Source: Chara braunii
Taxonomy: Eukaryota; Streptophyta; Charophyceae; Charales; Characeae
Assembly (NCBI GenBank): GCA_003427395.1
Contig: BFEA01000067.1
Coordinates: 2,261,536 to 2,289,962 of the forward strand
DNA: 28,427 bases
Direction: 5' to 3'
Part shown: piece after piece, positions 18,965 to 28,149 of the stretch
Position numbering within the stretch: the stretch's first letter is position 1
Layout of the letters: each line of letters begins with the position of its first letter
Made by a program: the position numbers and the translations under genes
The notes under the pieces: generated by a model
What the model saw: only the letters and a program-made list of their open reading frames with translations
The model's database searches: none
What the model was told of the DNA's origin: nothing

Positions 18965-19560
18965 AAGGTCCCACTGGGTGCGTCCTTGACCGACGAAACA
19001 CGCTGATGAGGTAAAACCCATCAGGACGCTTACCTCGGCAACCTCGCTCTTGGCGAGATTCCGAGTCAAGTACGACCTTAAAGAGAATATGGGGCACGCA
19101 TTATTGCATGACACTGTGAGGTGGCCGATAGTCATCGACAATACTAGGTTAGCGAAATGGCGCCGAAACCGTGGGGCCCAGTTACTCTTCCTACTGTAAT
19201 TTTTATTGTTGATTATATTTTTCTTTTATTTTATAAAGACGAGGTTGACTTCGTGACTAGTTCGGCCTCTTGGGGGGGCACGGCGTGAAGAGGATAAAAA
19301 CTTTACCTTGAGCACAGGTGGAAAGTTTATGTTGGACGACGAATGAAAGGCGCGGCGTTGGCAAGCCCAGTATGGGGAAAAGTCGAAAGTTTGACAAACT
19401 ATGTCGAGCCCCCGGCGAGCAGGATACTAAGTAGCTACGATCCTAGGCGCATACGGCATCTCGGCGTCTCCTGACGACCAGGAGGTTGGCTGGTAGGCCA
19501 AGGCGGAGGCCTGGTTTGTGCGGGCGGGACCAATCACGGTCCCGCTACTATTCATACGCA
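18965..19560. other. Intergenic stretch with permuted ribozyme-like words
   Basis: At 18990-19025 CCGACGAAACACG directly precedes CTGATGAGG, then CCATCAGGACGC. The outer GCGTCC (18981) and GGACGC (19022) are complementary. The hammerhead core words are present but in the wrong order, with no cleavage triplet between them. 19030-19560 is unassigned and moderately GC-rich. Confidence 0.35.
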
Positions 19561-19574
19561 GGCTCACGCCTTCA

Positions 19575-19650
19575 GCCCAGTTCTAATGGTTACGGTATTG
19601 AACTTTCAAGCGACAGGTTTGGGGTTCGAGGTCAGCAAGCGGCGATGGAG
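19575..19650 (+). mobile_element. tRNA-derived SINE head (plus strand)
   Basis: TTCTAATGGTTACGG (19581-19595, A-box-like, close to the Glu/Asp tRNA D-arm) is followed by GGGGTTCGAGGTC (19621-19633, B-box-like) at near-normal tRNA spacing (about 41 bases). Acceptor arms do not pair, so it is a derived repeat, not a tRNA gene. The body probably continues GC-rich to about 19785 and then into a T-rich tract. Confidence 0.6.
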
Positions 19651-19860
19651 CAAAGGAGCGCGACCGACGGAGACTGAGAGGTTGAGGGTCTTAAGGGACT
19701 ATCCCCCTTGGTTTTGTCGAACAGGCCCGAGCCTGGGCCCGGCTGGCAAGACCAAGAGGGCGGCGACAGGTCCTCGTTCTCTTCATTTGTACTATTTTTG
19801 TTTTGTTGATTTAATTTAATTTTTATTTTTATTTTATTTTATTTTTAATTTTTTTATTTC

Positions 19861-20009
19861 TTAAACCACCAGTACCTCCCCCACTGTTGGGAAATTACGT
19901 GATGCTGGCCAGTACCCGAACTTTTCGGGGGTCAGACACAGGGGCGGCAATGTCCCATAATTCGTACTTTTCTTTTGCCCGTGCACGAAAGAAAAAGGAA
20001 AAAAAAAAA
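19861..20009 (+). mobile_element. TTAAACC-head short element, copy 5
   Basis: One of the two cleanest copies (with copy 6): the head TTAAACCACCAGTAC begins at 19861 directly after T/A-rich DNA. The body contains CCCCCACTGTTGGG and CCAGTACCCGAAC, and the element ends in GAAAGAAAAAGGAAAAAAAAA. About 149 bases long. The body is unlike that of the other copies beyond the head. Confidence 0.6.
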
Positions 20010-20151
20010 GCCTTTGTACTTCAATGATATCGGGCAGGGTAGTCTAGGAGGCCGTCTTCACTGTCTTGAATGCATCTCACAACAAAGACGGTCACATTCT
20101 GAAACTTGTTGTTTTCTCTTTTTTATTTCTCTTTTGTTTGTTATGTGTCCT

Positions 20152-20460
20152 CTGCCAACGAGGCAGGGCGGAATCCGTTATCTGCTCTACTGTGTTTCAT
20201 CATATGATTGTAACCCTGATGTATCCAGTCGTTTTCAAGGCCGAATCCATGTTTTCGTTTTTTTTTTCCTTTTTTTTCTTTTTTCTGGAATCTGACAATC
20301 TGAATCCGTGATCTGCTCGAGCTGTGTTCCCTCAGAGGATTGTAACCCTGACCACACTGGCACTTACGGGAATGTATCTTGTCATTTTCACGGTATAATC
20401 TGTATTTCTGTCTTTTTTTTTTTTTTTTGAGTTTTTGGAATCTGACAACCTGGTCACTGG
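20152..20460. repeat. 131-bp direct repeat behind shared hairpin
   Basis: The hairpin CTGCC-AACGA-GGCAG (20152-20166) is like that at 8819-8839. After it, GAATCCGT-ATCTGCTC and GATTGTAACCCTGA occur from 20171 and again from 20302, each followed by a T-rich tract and GGAATCTGACAA (20287 and 20440). This is a local duplication of a T-tract-bearing element. Confidence 0.65.
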
Positions 20461-20575
20461 GCTGAGATGCCCTCACTGAGGGCACACTCACACTAACACT
20501 TCCGAGTATGTATACAGTTGCAATCACGCCCATAGCTTTGTTTCGTTTTCTTGTTTTGTGAGTTTTCACAGTCGC

Positions 20576-20578
<3 letters not shown>

Positions 20579-20609
<31 letters not shown>

Positions 20610-20724
20610 TTCTTCCCGTGAAAGTACCATAAAGAAATGAAGTGGGACCCAGGCTCGGCAAAACTCGGAGCGCAGTGAAAATCAGGGTCGGCAAAAAGAG
20701 GTTCGGAGGTACTGGTGGTTTAAA
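20579..20724 (-). mobile_element. TTAAACC-head short element, copy 6
   Basis: The minus-strand head TTTAAACCACCAGTACC (20724-20708) leads to a body with GCCGACCCTGATTTTCACTG and GCCGAGCCTGGGTCCC, and ends in a pure A30 tail (20608-20579). The length of about 146 bases matches copy 5. It is the best evidence that the family is retroposed. Confidence 0.65.
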
Positions 20725-20996
20725 GGCCCGTCTGCGAACCAAGCCGGAAATTAGGCTCTCGGACTGACGGCGAAGAAGAACCACGAAGAAAGGTGAAAAG
20801 AGCTTCAAAAAGAAAATTAAAGAATGCTTGAAATTGCTGAGCGAGGAGCGGATGGAGGCAAGTCGTGCACTGGTACTTGAACAGGGGCGGACGACGACTT
20901 TGTCGCCCCCTTCGTTGCTGAAATACAGACTAGAGTTCGAACTTCACTGAAGGTGGGTGAGTGGGAGCTTGCGGCGCAAGCTGAAAATACCGCTAC

Positions 20997-21043
20997 TTTT
21001 ATTTTTGTTTTTATTTTTATTTTTATTTTTATTTTTATTTTTA
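20997..21043. repeat. (ATTTTT)n short tandem repeat
   Basis: About seven TTTTTA units in a row. Confidence 0.95.
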
Positions 21044-21194
21044 CTTATTTCGTGAGGTGGAGCCGGGACTTTGCCCATGCCTCTCAGTCCAAGGTGCGGG
21101 TGCACGTGGCCTACCTGACTCATGCAAAAGACTATCAGATGGGGAGTTTGGCCGAGTCGACACACCTATACGAGCATAACGCAATTGCCCCGAA

Positions 21195-21440
21195 GTGAGT
21201 TCAACGTACATGCGAGTTGGTGGGTGCTTAGCCCACGAGGTGGAAGAATCCCAAGGGCAGAAACCCCTCGGTGTGTGCACCTTCATCCAGCCACCACCTG
21301 CTGAAAAGTTTGATTATGAGCAGGCATGGGACCTGAAAGATGATAAACTATGCCTGAGTTGGGCTACATGGCCAGAAGAAAACTGGCCAGATACGGGCAC
21401 ACATATCGTTTGTCGGAGTAATGTAGGGGCGAACAACTGA
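21195..21440 (+). CDS. Short open frame of doubtful coding status
   Basis: An 81-codon frame whose second half is compositionally protein-like (FDYEQAWDLKDDK, LSWATWPEENWPDTG). I do not recognise it. It has no upstream signal or neighbouring domain and may be a remnant exon or transposon piece. The surroundings to 22100 show no other clear gene; (GAAGAA)n-rich sequence lies at 21700-21760. Confidence 0.2.
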   Translation: MSSTYMRVGGCLAHEVEESQGQKPLGVCTFIQPPPAEKFDYEQAWDLKDDKLCLSWATWPEENWPDTGTHIVCRSNVGANN

Positions 21441-22169
21441 TGGGACCAGCCGACAGCTGATTCCCCTTTGGAGTAGCAGCTGGTCCCCCTCTGAAGTAGC
21501 GCACAGCAGGGTTGATGCATGAATTATTCGTTCAGGCCTTAGTATAGAGGCGAAAGACCACCGAACCTGCGAGTAGTTCATTCTCTCTAAAGTTTTCCAC
21601 TGGGGTAGCTGGACTTTGTCGGATGGCATTTTCGTTCGGCCAAACTGAACGCTACGGAGCAGCGCTAAACGAAGAAGAGCACGACCTGGTTGACAACAAC
21701 AGAAAACGAAGAAGAAGAAGAGTATGGCGAAGAGAAGAGAGGAAGAGGGAAGAGAAGAGTCATCTTGCTCGATCCTTGAGGGAATGGAGCGGGGGAAGAT
21801 GCTAGCTTGTTTTTTTTTGCCATGGCGACCCAGAATCTGCATTCAGAATGGCGGGAAAGTTGGTGGAAGGGGAAGTAAAAGAGAAAGTGAGTGCGCGAGA
21901 GAGGTGGAAGGAAAGTGACGAGGAGGAAGAATGCGATGAAAATTAGCGTATCTCGATCATTTCTCGACTGATTTTGACGAACTAAAATGCTAAGTTGGGG
22001 TTTTCGGCCATTACAAGAATGATGGCGGGGTCAGAATTAGCAACGAGGTGCTAGTTTTCGTGATACAAGCGCTGGTAGCTGCGCGAACAGGTAAAAAATT
22101 ATATGATGTTCTACCAATGGTAATGTATCTTCCCACTTTTTTTTGTGGGAGATTGATTCACGTTTTGCA

Positions 22170-22440
22170 CTTTATATGAATGGTAAGGAAACTCACCTGT
22201 TGGAAGGTAAGCTGCACGGCCAATCGATGGAAGTAGCGTAAGGCCAGAGGCGGGTAGGAGACTTACTTGGTGGGTCGTGCATCGCTCATTTGAACGTTGA
22301 AAGTAGCGGGAAGCCAACAGCGAAGGTTCGTGGTGTGAAGGGGAAGGGCGACCATGACGAGGCAGAAGTGTGATGTAAGAGAGAGAGAATGAGAAGGAGA
22401 GAGAGAGACTCACCTGACACTGCACGACTGCTGTTTGGGA
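22170..22440 (-). repeat. Diverged outliers of the splice-donor repeat
   Basis: On the minus strand, GTCAGGTGAGT (about 22415-22406), CACCAAGTAAGTC (about 22270-22259) and AACAGGTGAGT (about 22204-22194) follow words such as ATGAGCGATGCACGAC, similar to the 69-bp units at 23.8 kb. Spacing is irregular. A (GA)n stretch lies at 22379-22410. 22441-23650 shows T runs, a T27 run (22745-22771) and no clear gene. Confidence 0.45.
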
Positions 22441-22682
22441 CTAGGATGTATCTTCCCATATTCTAGCGGAATTTTTTTTTATTTTTTATTTTTTTTTTAT
22501 TTTTTTTTTGCTCATTTGCGGTGAGTATTGTAAAGGGGACGCAGTTGCTGTTTGCCCCTCGTGAGTACGCCCCTCCCCTGCCTGGTGATCACCTATTGAT
22601 ACTCACTACCATCATCAAGCTCGGTGGTAGTTGCCATTCGTGGTGGTAGATCCTGGCTACTCCGCAAAGGCATACGAGTGAG

Positions 22683-22771
22683 CAACGGGCGCAGTGGTAG
22701 AGTGTTCGGTGCCCGTATCTATCCAGGGGCAAGCACAAGGTTCGTTTTTTTTTTTTTTTTTTTTTTTTTTT
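22683..22771 (+). mobile_element. Weak tRNA-like head before T run
   Basis: GGGCGCAGTGGTAGAGTG recalls a D-arm/A box and GGTTCG lies about 48 bases on, but the T-arm is cut by a T27 run and the spacing is long. A weak SINE candidate. Confidence 0.25.
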
Positions 22772-23809
22772 ATGAGTGTTGGGTCCAGATCTCGGCGTTG
22801 TTGTTCGTGTCATCAGGCTGCTCCTTATTCTCGTCATCATTCTGATCCTGTAGCGATGCGGTCGTCCTCTGGAGTCGGATGGTTGTGCTATACTCATTTT
22901 GACACTTTCTCGTCTTGGGTGGCGCTTGATAATGTATTTTTTCATATTCTAAGCAAAAACATTATGTCTCATTTATTTGCAAACTGGTGAGTGCTACTCG
23001 TCGCCCTGACTATCGAGATTGAGGTGGTGCACGTAATCTCGATCGTGCTCTCTAAGGAGCGCATGCTGCAGGCTCATTGCAAACAATCGTTTTTTGTTGG
23101 ATATGTGATCTTGGGGATCTCCTTCGATTGTGCGTGTCTCGTTCGTGGCCATCAACAATAATGATCTGTTTTCTCGGTGCACAACCTTCTCCTTCATGCC
23201 ACGATTTTCCTTTCCCATAAAGCGTGGTCCTCTTCAACATTCTAAGTGTTGCAGTTGTCTGTGTCAAGCTACCGTGGCACTAGTATCTAACCAAGATTGT
23301 GGCCGAATCCGGAAGAGCACGGAGCACGTGTCAAGGCGGGAGGAAGTTGTTCAGTAAAGGTAGTATTGGCGGGGCCGACTCTAGTGATGATGTCAGAAGG
23401 GGCATTGGATGAGTAGAGGAGGTCAGATTGAGGAAAGGAAGAGAGAAGAGTTGAAGAGCGGGATAGGGAAGACGTACTTGATTGATACCGTGATAGGGCA
23501 ACAACAGTCCGCTCGTTGTCACTCCGCCTGTTGGCAACCTTACTCCCGTTGTTGCTGCATGCCCCGATTAGGATACGTGACAAATGATCAGATATCAAGA
23601 TGATACTTGAGAGGGAAGTTCGTGGAGAGAGCTATAATGTGAGAAGAGGGAGGGAAAAAGAGTTACTCACCTATGATATTTGAGCGTTGAGAATACACGA
23701 GGCATAAGGATGACATTACGGGCAAACAATATGTGTGAAGGATTTTGTGCGAAAACATACCTTTCCGCGATCTAGCGGAAGTTTCATTTCGATTTTTTTT
23801 TTTGCTCTC

Positions 23810-24180
23810 ACTGTCGGAGGGGAGCAGCAACAGATCAACAGCAGACAAAGGACTTACCTGTTGGACTGTGTGTTGCTCACACAGTCGAAGGAGCAGTAAT
23901 AGACCAACAGCAGACGGAGGACTTACCTGTTGGACTGTGTGTTGCTCACACAGTCTAAGGAGCAGGAATAGACCAACAACAGACAAGGGACTTACCTGTG
24001 GGACTGTGTGTTGCTCACACAGATGAAGGAGCAACAACAGACCAACAGCAGGCAGTGGACTTACCTGGTCGACTGTGCATTGCTCGCACATTCTGAGGAA
24101 GTGTCTTGAGAATTACAGTGGACTGTGGACTTACCTGTTGGACTAAGCATGCTCTCACAGTCTGAAGAAGTGTCTTGAGA
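23810..24180 (-). repeat. 69-bp tandem repeat with splice-donor-like core and hairpin
   Basis: The word ACTTACCTG (minus strand CAGGTAAGT) recurs at 23852, 23921, 23990, 24059 and 24129, so the period is 69, 69, 69, 70. Units share TGTTGGACTGTG and the hairpin GACTGTGTG-TTGCT-CACACAGTC, perfect at 23864-23886 and 23933-23955 and nearly so at 24002. As 69 is divisible by three, a minus frame stays open as a repeated peptide (CEQHTVQQVSP). Minus-strand units read as GTAAGT, about 40 mixed pyrimidine-rich bases, an AG, and an 18-base segment up to the next CAG. Confidence 0.85.
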
Positions 24181-24196
24181 CCAGTAGTGGAGAGAA

Positions 24197-24590
24197 GCGG
24201 TTAATGGAAGGCCCAAAATTCGGCGAATTTTGGCGAAATTTTCACCGAAACTGCTATATTTCCCAGAATTTTCACTCTTTTTCGGTTTTTTTTTTTACCT
24301 GTTATATATGTGCTTAAGGGTATATCTATATTCAGTTTCGCCGTATTTGGAGCAGTAACAAAAAACTTAGCAAAAACACCAAACTCAAAAAAAACTTTGG
24401 CGAACTCCGAAAGCTACTCCGAAAAGGGTTTTATAGTACTCTTGATTTTGATTTTTCATTTTTTTTTTTACCTGATTGGTTTTTTGATGTTTGTGTTATG
24501 ACCCTGCATAGTTTGTTCACAAAAGTTTCGACAACATTGTTTGTAGTGACGTTGCAAAAAACCCTGAATTTTTAGCCTTCCATTAACCGC
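24197..24590. mobile_element. MITE-like element with inverted termini
   Basis: Perfect 16-base inverted ends GCGGTTAATGGAAGGC (24197-24212) and its complement (24575-24590) extend with mismatches to about 28 bases. The 394-base AT-rich interior has two T-run-ACCTG motifs (about 24288-24301 and 24460-24474) and several TTTGGCGAA-like words. TAGTGG flanks both sides (24185-24190 and 24591-24596), with six extra bases on the left, so the target duplication is not clean. It splits the 69-bp repeat region. No transposase is encoded. Confidence 0.65.
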
Positions 24591-24596
24591 TAGTGG

Positions 24597-24850
24597 TAAA
24601 GGACTGTAGACTCACCGGTTGGACTGTGCATGATTCACACAGTTGGTGGGAAGCCGCAGCACGCCAGCGGCAAACAGGAGGCTTACCTGATCCAACTGTG
24701 CATTGCTCATACAATTGAAAGAAACAGCAACAGGTCGACAGCGGACTGGAGAGATACCTGATTGCACAGTGCATTGCTCATTAGATTGGGGGGAGTGGTA
24801 TGAAGAGAGACTTACCTGTTTAAGCAGAGTGTCAAGCACATTAATCTAGA
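24597..24850 (-). repeat. Diverged 69-bp repeat units, distal part
   Basis: The minus strand carries further donor-like words: AACAGGTAAGTC (about 24821-24810), AATCAGGTATCTC, GATCAGGTAAGCC and AACCGGTGAGTC. Each follows words like GTGAGCAATGCACAG. The array thus continues across the MITE. Confidence 0.65.
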
Positions 24851-25391
24851 AGCTGCCGCAACTTCAGTTCTTCAAAGACAGGTTCTTTGCTTCGTTCTGG
24901 CCACTGGTCTGACTGTGAACGTCACGTTTCGGCCGCCATTGCGGGGTCCTCAGGCGCATCAAGCTAACAAGGCCCTCTCATGTGAGTTGAGTTGACCCCT
25001 TTTCGTATCTCGAGCGTCTGACTTCTCTTCTTCCTTCCTTTTCAATCCAAGTCTAGTCTAGGTTTGGAGAGGAAGGCGGCAAGCGGGATTGCAACCCGTA
25101 GGACCGAATTAAGACCTTTATGAGAGGTTGACCCACCGATTGCGGGAGCTTTGCCGGAGCCCAGGCGAGACTCTGGAGGCAGGAAACTCAGAGGTAGGCT
25201 GCCACTATACCATTAGAATCTTAATATCCCCTATCTATACGGACATGGCATTTGATCTGTTTTTACTTTCACTTGTGTATATATTTGTTTTCTTTTCCAG
25301 GACTTTGACTGAATCAGAAAGGGAATATACTATGCATGTTTAAGTCATTTCTCTGTGCTAAAAACCATGATGTTTGTATGCAATGATTTGG
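24851..25391 (+). other. Unique-looking region with candidate GT-AG intron
   Basis: No protein gene is recognised. CAGAG|GTAGGC (GT at 25194) and a strong acceptor, TGTTTTCTTTTCCAG (ending 25300), could bound a 107-base plus-strand intron. On the minus strand, GCAATGGCGGCCGAAACG (about 24944-24927) has start-like context but hits a stop after five codons. Confidence 0.25.
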
Positions 25392-25965
25392 AATGGGGCT
25401 GGAGATGAGGTCCTTCAGACTGATCCGGTCGCTTTGCTGTTTGCCTAAGACATTGAAATGGGGCTGGAGATGAGGTCTTTCAGACTGATCCGGACGCTAT
25501 GCTGTTTGCCTAAGACATTGAAATGGGGCTGGAGATGAGGTCCTTCAGACTGATCCAGTCGCTTTGCTGCTTGCCTAAGACATTGAAATGGGGCTGGAGA
25601 TAAGGTCCTTCAGACTGATCCGGTCACTTTGCTGTTTGTCTAAGACATTGAAATGGGTTTGGAGATGAGGTCCTTCAGACTGATCCGGTCGCTTTGCTAT
25701 TTGTCTAAGACATTGAAATGGGGCTGGAGATGAGGTCCTTCAAACTGATTCGGTCGCTTTGCTGCTTGCCTAAGACATTGAAATGAGGCTGGAGATGAGG
25801 TCCTTCAGACTGATCCGGTTGCTTTGTTGTTTGCCTAAGACATTGAAATGGGGCTGGAGATGAGGTCCTTCAGATGGATCCGGTCGCTTTGCTGTTTGCC
25901 TAAGACATTGAAATGGGGCTGGAGATGAGGTCCTCCTGACCGATCCGGTCGCTTTGCTAAGTCAG
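25392..25965. repeat. 65-bp tandem repeat, nine copies
   Basis: AATGGGGCTGG or a variant starts at 25392, 25457, 25522, 25587, 25652, 25717, 25782, 25847 and 25912, an exact 65-base period with substitutions but no indels. Each unit carries GAGATGAGGTCCTTCAGACT, GATCCGGTCGCTTTGCTG and TTGCCTAAGACATTG. The last copy is partial. Confidence 0.97.
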
Positions 25966-26804
25966 TCACTTTTGCTTGTTGACAAAGGTCCGACTCTTCT
26001 CCTTGTAAGGATAGTCCAGGCTAAATGTGTTAGTAATTGCATGGCGTTGACTGAGAACAACTCGAAAAGTTAATTAACTAAGTAAGATACAGGACTAATG
26101 TTTTGTGATCAGGACAAACGAAAGATGAAAACTTTGGATGAACGAACCCTTGTTTTGAATTGGCTGAATGCGTTGTGGACATGACATGCTTGTTGCCAAT
26201 GACTTGTCTTTTGTTCAAGATCTGTCTGTTTTCTGCATAGTAGGGTAGTCTGTTAGTGCTCGCCTTATGCTTGAGCGATAGGTAGGTACATGTTTACTTT
26301 TTGCTTTCGCATTTGTTTTTTCATGCATTATTATTTTTAATAGGACATTGGGTAGCCTCTAAGTTAGTGGAAGTTTTGGGAGCCTCTTTTTTTTAGGGGA
26401 GAAGCTGTCAAAATTTATGCTAAATACTCAAAGTTAGTCAAGTTTCATAGATGTCAGCTAGGATAGGATATAGATTAGTCTTGGAGTCGGTAAAAATTCT
26501 GGAAGCCTTCCTTTCTAAAGAAAGTGCTGCCGGAATTTATACTGAAACAAAAAAGAGTTAGTTTATTCAACTTTATTGTCAAATATTTTCAGAGTGACAA
26601 GTTTTTCTTTTGAGATTTAGTGTAGTAAATATTTTTCGTGCGTACTTCCATTAAGGAAGTGTTGCCGAAATTTTTACGATTCTCACATCGTTACCAAACG
26701 CTACTGCTAAGTAGCTTAGAATGCAATATGGAGTTGAACTCCGTTAACTCGACAGACGATGCCTGCCTTGATCTTTGTGACGCAAGTTATTGCTACCTTC
26801 GAGT
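25966..26804. other. AT-rich sequence without recognised gene
   Basis: Moderately AT-rich, few microsatellites. AAGTGCTGCCGGAATTTAT (26521-) and AAGTGTTGCCGAAATTTTT (26656-) are a diverged direct repeat, with AAGCTGTCAAAATTTATGC near 26401 as a possible third. This suggests a duplicated unit of about 130 bases leading into the clearer duplication at 26805. Confidence 0.4.
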
Positions 26805-27070
26805 GTTCTTCAAAGTCTTAAAATTCATCAAGGTCGGTTTGCGACTCAACTCCGCCCACCGTAATACCCACGCCCAAATGTCTGTAACCCTATGGGCGAA
26901 AGACATTTTCATATGAAAGAAAAGTTATCCTTGAAACCTTCTTCAAAGTCTTAAGATTCATCAAGGTCGGTTTGCGACTCAACTCCACCCACCGTAATAC
27001 CCACGCCCAGATGTTTGTAACCCTGTGGGCGAAAGGCATTTCCGTGTGAAAGAAAACCTATCCTTGAAAC
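26805..27070. repeat. 132-bp tandem duplication
   Basis: TTCTTCAAAGTCTTA, TTCATCAAGGTCGGTTTGCG, CACCGTAATACCCACGCCCA and GTAACCCT-TGGGCGAAAG occur in both copies (about 26808 and 26940). One plus frame gives similar peptides in both (HRNTHAQM; TLWAKG/D), but differing ends argue against a gene. Confidence 0.9.
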
Positions 27071-27129
27071 TTTTCTTGAATGGTCATGCAAAAGTTGTGT
27101 AAAATGGATCGGTCGGCTGTGTGTCCGAT

Positions 27130-27232
27130 TTTGAATTCAACGCGGGTTCCACGTTGAAAAATTCAACGCGCGTTGAATTCACGTTAAACTCCCGTTCAAA
27201 CGGCCGTTGGACGCAAATTAACGGGGTTCGTG
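27130..27232. repeat. Nested palindromes of the TTCAACG/CGTTGAA type
   Basis: A perfect 20-base palindrome (AATTCAACGC and its complement) lies at 27160-27179. Around it TTCAACGCG (27134), CGTTGAA (27153), ACGTTAAA, CGTTCAAACG and CGTTGGACG are further variants in both orientations. Confidence 0.85.
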
Positions 27233-27260
27233 ATAATAAGTTTCTTGGGCTAAAAATTAT

Positions 27261-27450
27261 CAAAAAAAAAAAAAAAAAAAAAAAAGGGGTTGTAGGTTTT
27301 TTTTAGTAATACAACCCTATATTTTTATTTCTATTTTTTTTATGTTTAAATATATTTAAAAAAAAAACAAAAACATAAACACACAATGGAAAAAAAAACA
27401 AAAATGAAATTAGTGTTTTTTTTTTTTCCACACATATTTTTTAAGGGCTA

Positions 27451-27504
<54 letters not shown>

Positions 27505-27565
27505 TGTAGATTTTTCAAAGATGTACAACAATTTATTTATTTTTTTCTTTTTTAGAACTTCGCGT

Positions 27566-27596
<31 letters not shown>

Positions 27597-27600
27597 CACA
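27261..27600. repeat. AT-rich low complexity and (TA)n
   Basis: A runs (27261-27284, 27567-27596), a (TA)n tract (27454-27500) and a (CA)n stub. GGGTTGTAG...TACAACCC (27286-27317) and GGGTTGTAG...TACAAC (27501-27529) are two similar small inverted repeats. Confidence 0.85.
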
Positions 27601-27978
27601 CACACACAAAATTGGGTCTGTAGCAGATTGCATGAGTCTCACGTCCGAAGTTCCTATACGGCATGGTTCATCCACCTCCGCTTCTATTAGGGTTGGGAGG
27701 TTGGCCCAGCCTTGGTGCTGGTCACTGCTATGTGGTCCAAGTTGCCCTCAATACTGGTAGGCTGACGGTCCTCAGTGCTGGTCACACTGAGGTAGGATAG
27801 TAGGGACAGGAGGTGTCTCCCAGCCGTGTTGGCTGAAGACCTTACTGATACAGACTGGGAGGATCCAGCTGACTATTTCAGTTGGTTGGCATCGAGAGTG
27901 TCATAGTCGGGGATTAAACCCACAACCTCCTAAATGTCACGTGCGTGCCTAATCAACTGAGCTAGGCCGCTGGACGGA
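27600..27978 (-). mobile_element. tRNA-derived SINE, well preserved head
   Basis: The minus-strand head reads GGCCTAGCTCAGTTGATTAG (A box, 27967-27948 complement) then GTGGGTTTAATCCCC (B box, about 27923-27909 complement) at tRNA spacing. It is followed by a body of about 250 bases with local repeats (GACCAGCACTGAGG, GACCAGCACCAAGG; ACCAGTATTGAGGG) and a (TG)n end at 27600. The head is close to that of 6190-6352 but the body differs. No clean poly(A) is present at the 3' end. Confidence 0.75.
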
Positions 27979-28149
27979 GCCCAAATTTTTGGATCGCAAA
28001 AAGGAAAAAAGAAAAAAAAAAAACCTAAAAAATTAATAGCAAGCTACTGAGGGTTGTGCCGCCCTACACGCGGCCAGGAAAAATGACATGTCAAGCTCTG
28101 GCGGTGTATCTACCTATGTTCTACCAGATTCATTGCAAAGGTAGGTACT

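Noticed and set aside
21142-21225. tRNA-Leu/Ser-like GAGTTTGGCCGAGTCGAC
   Set aside because: The A-box resemblance is not backed by paired arms, and GAGTTCAACGT is a poor B box.
21348-21842. 164-codon minus-strand frame
   Set aside because: It contains a Phe run from a (GAA)n-rich tract, has no recognisable domain, and overlaps a more protein-like plus frame. A real exon cannot be fully excluded.
23663-24091. 142-codon minus frame with repeated CEQHTVQQVSP peptides as a gene
   Set aside because: It is open because the repeat period is a multiple of three. The repeated GTAAGT sites and lack of conserved ends make a simple coding gene unlikely.
25392-25965. Could the regular repeat be a CRISPR array?
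   Set aside because: The whole 65-base unit is repeated with no unique spacers, and the context is eukaryotic.
26638-26916. 92-codon plus frame over the 132-bp duplication
   Set aside because: The second repeat copy ends differently and the peptide matches nothing I know; repeat-derived.
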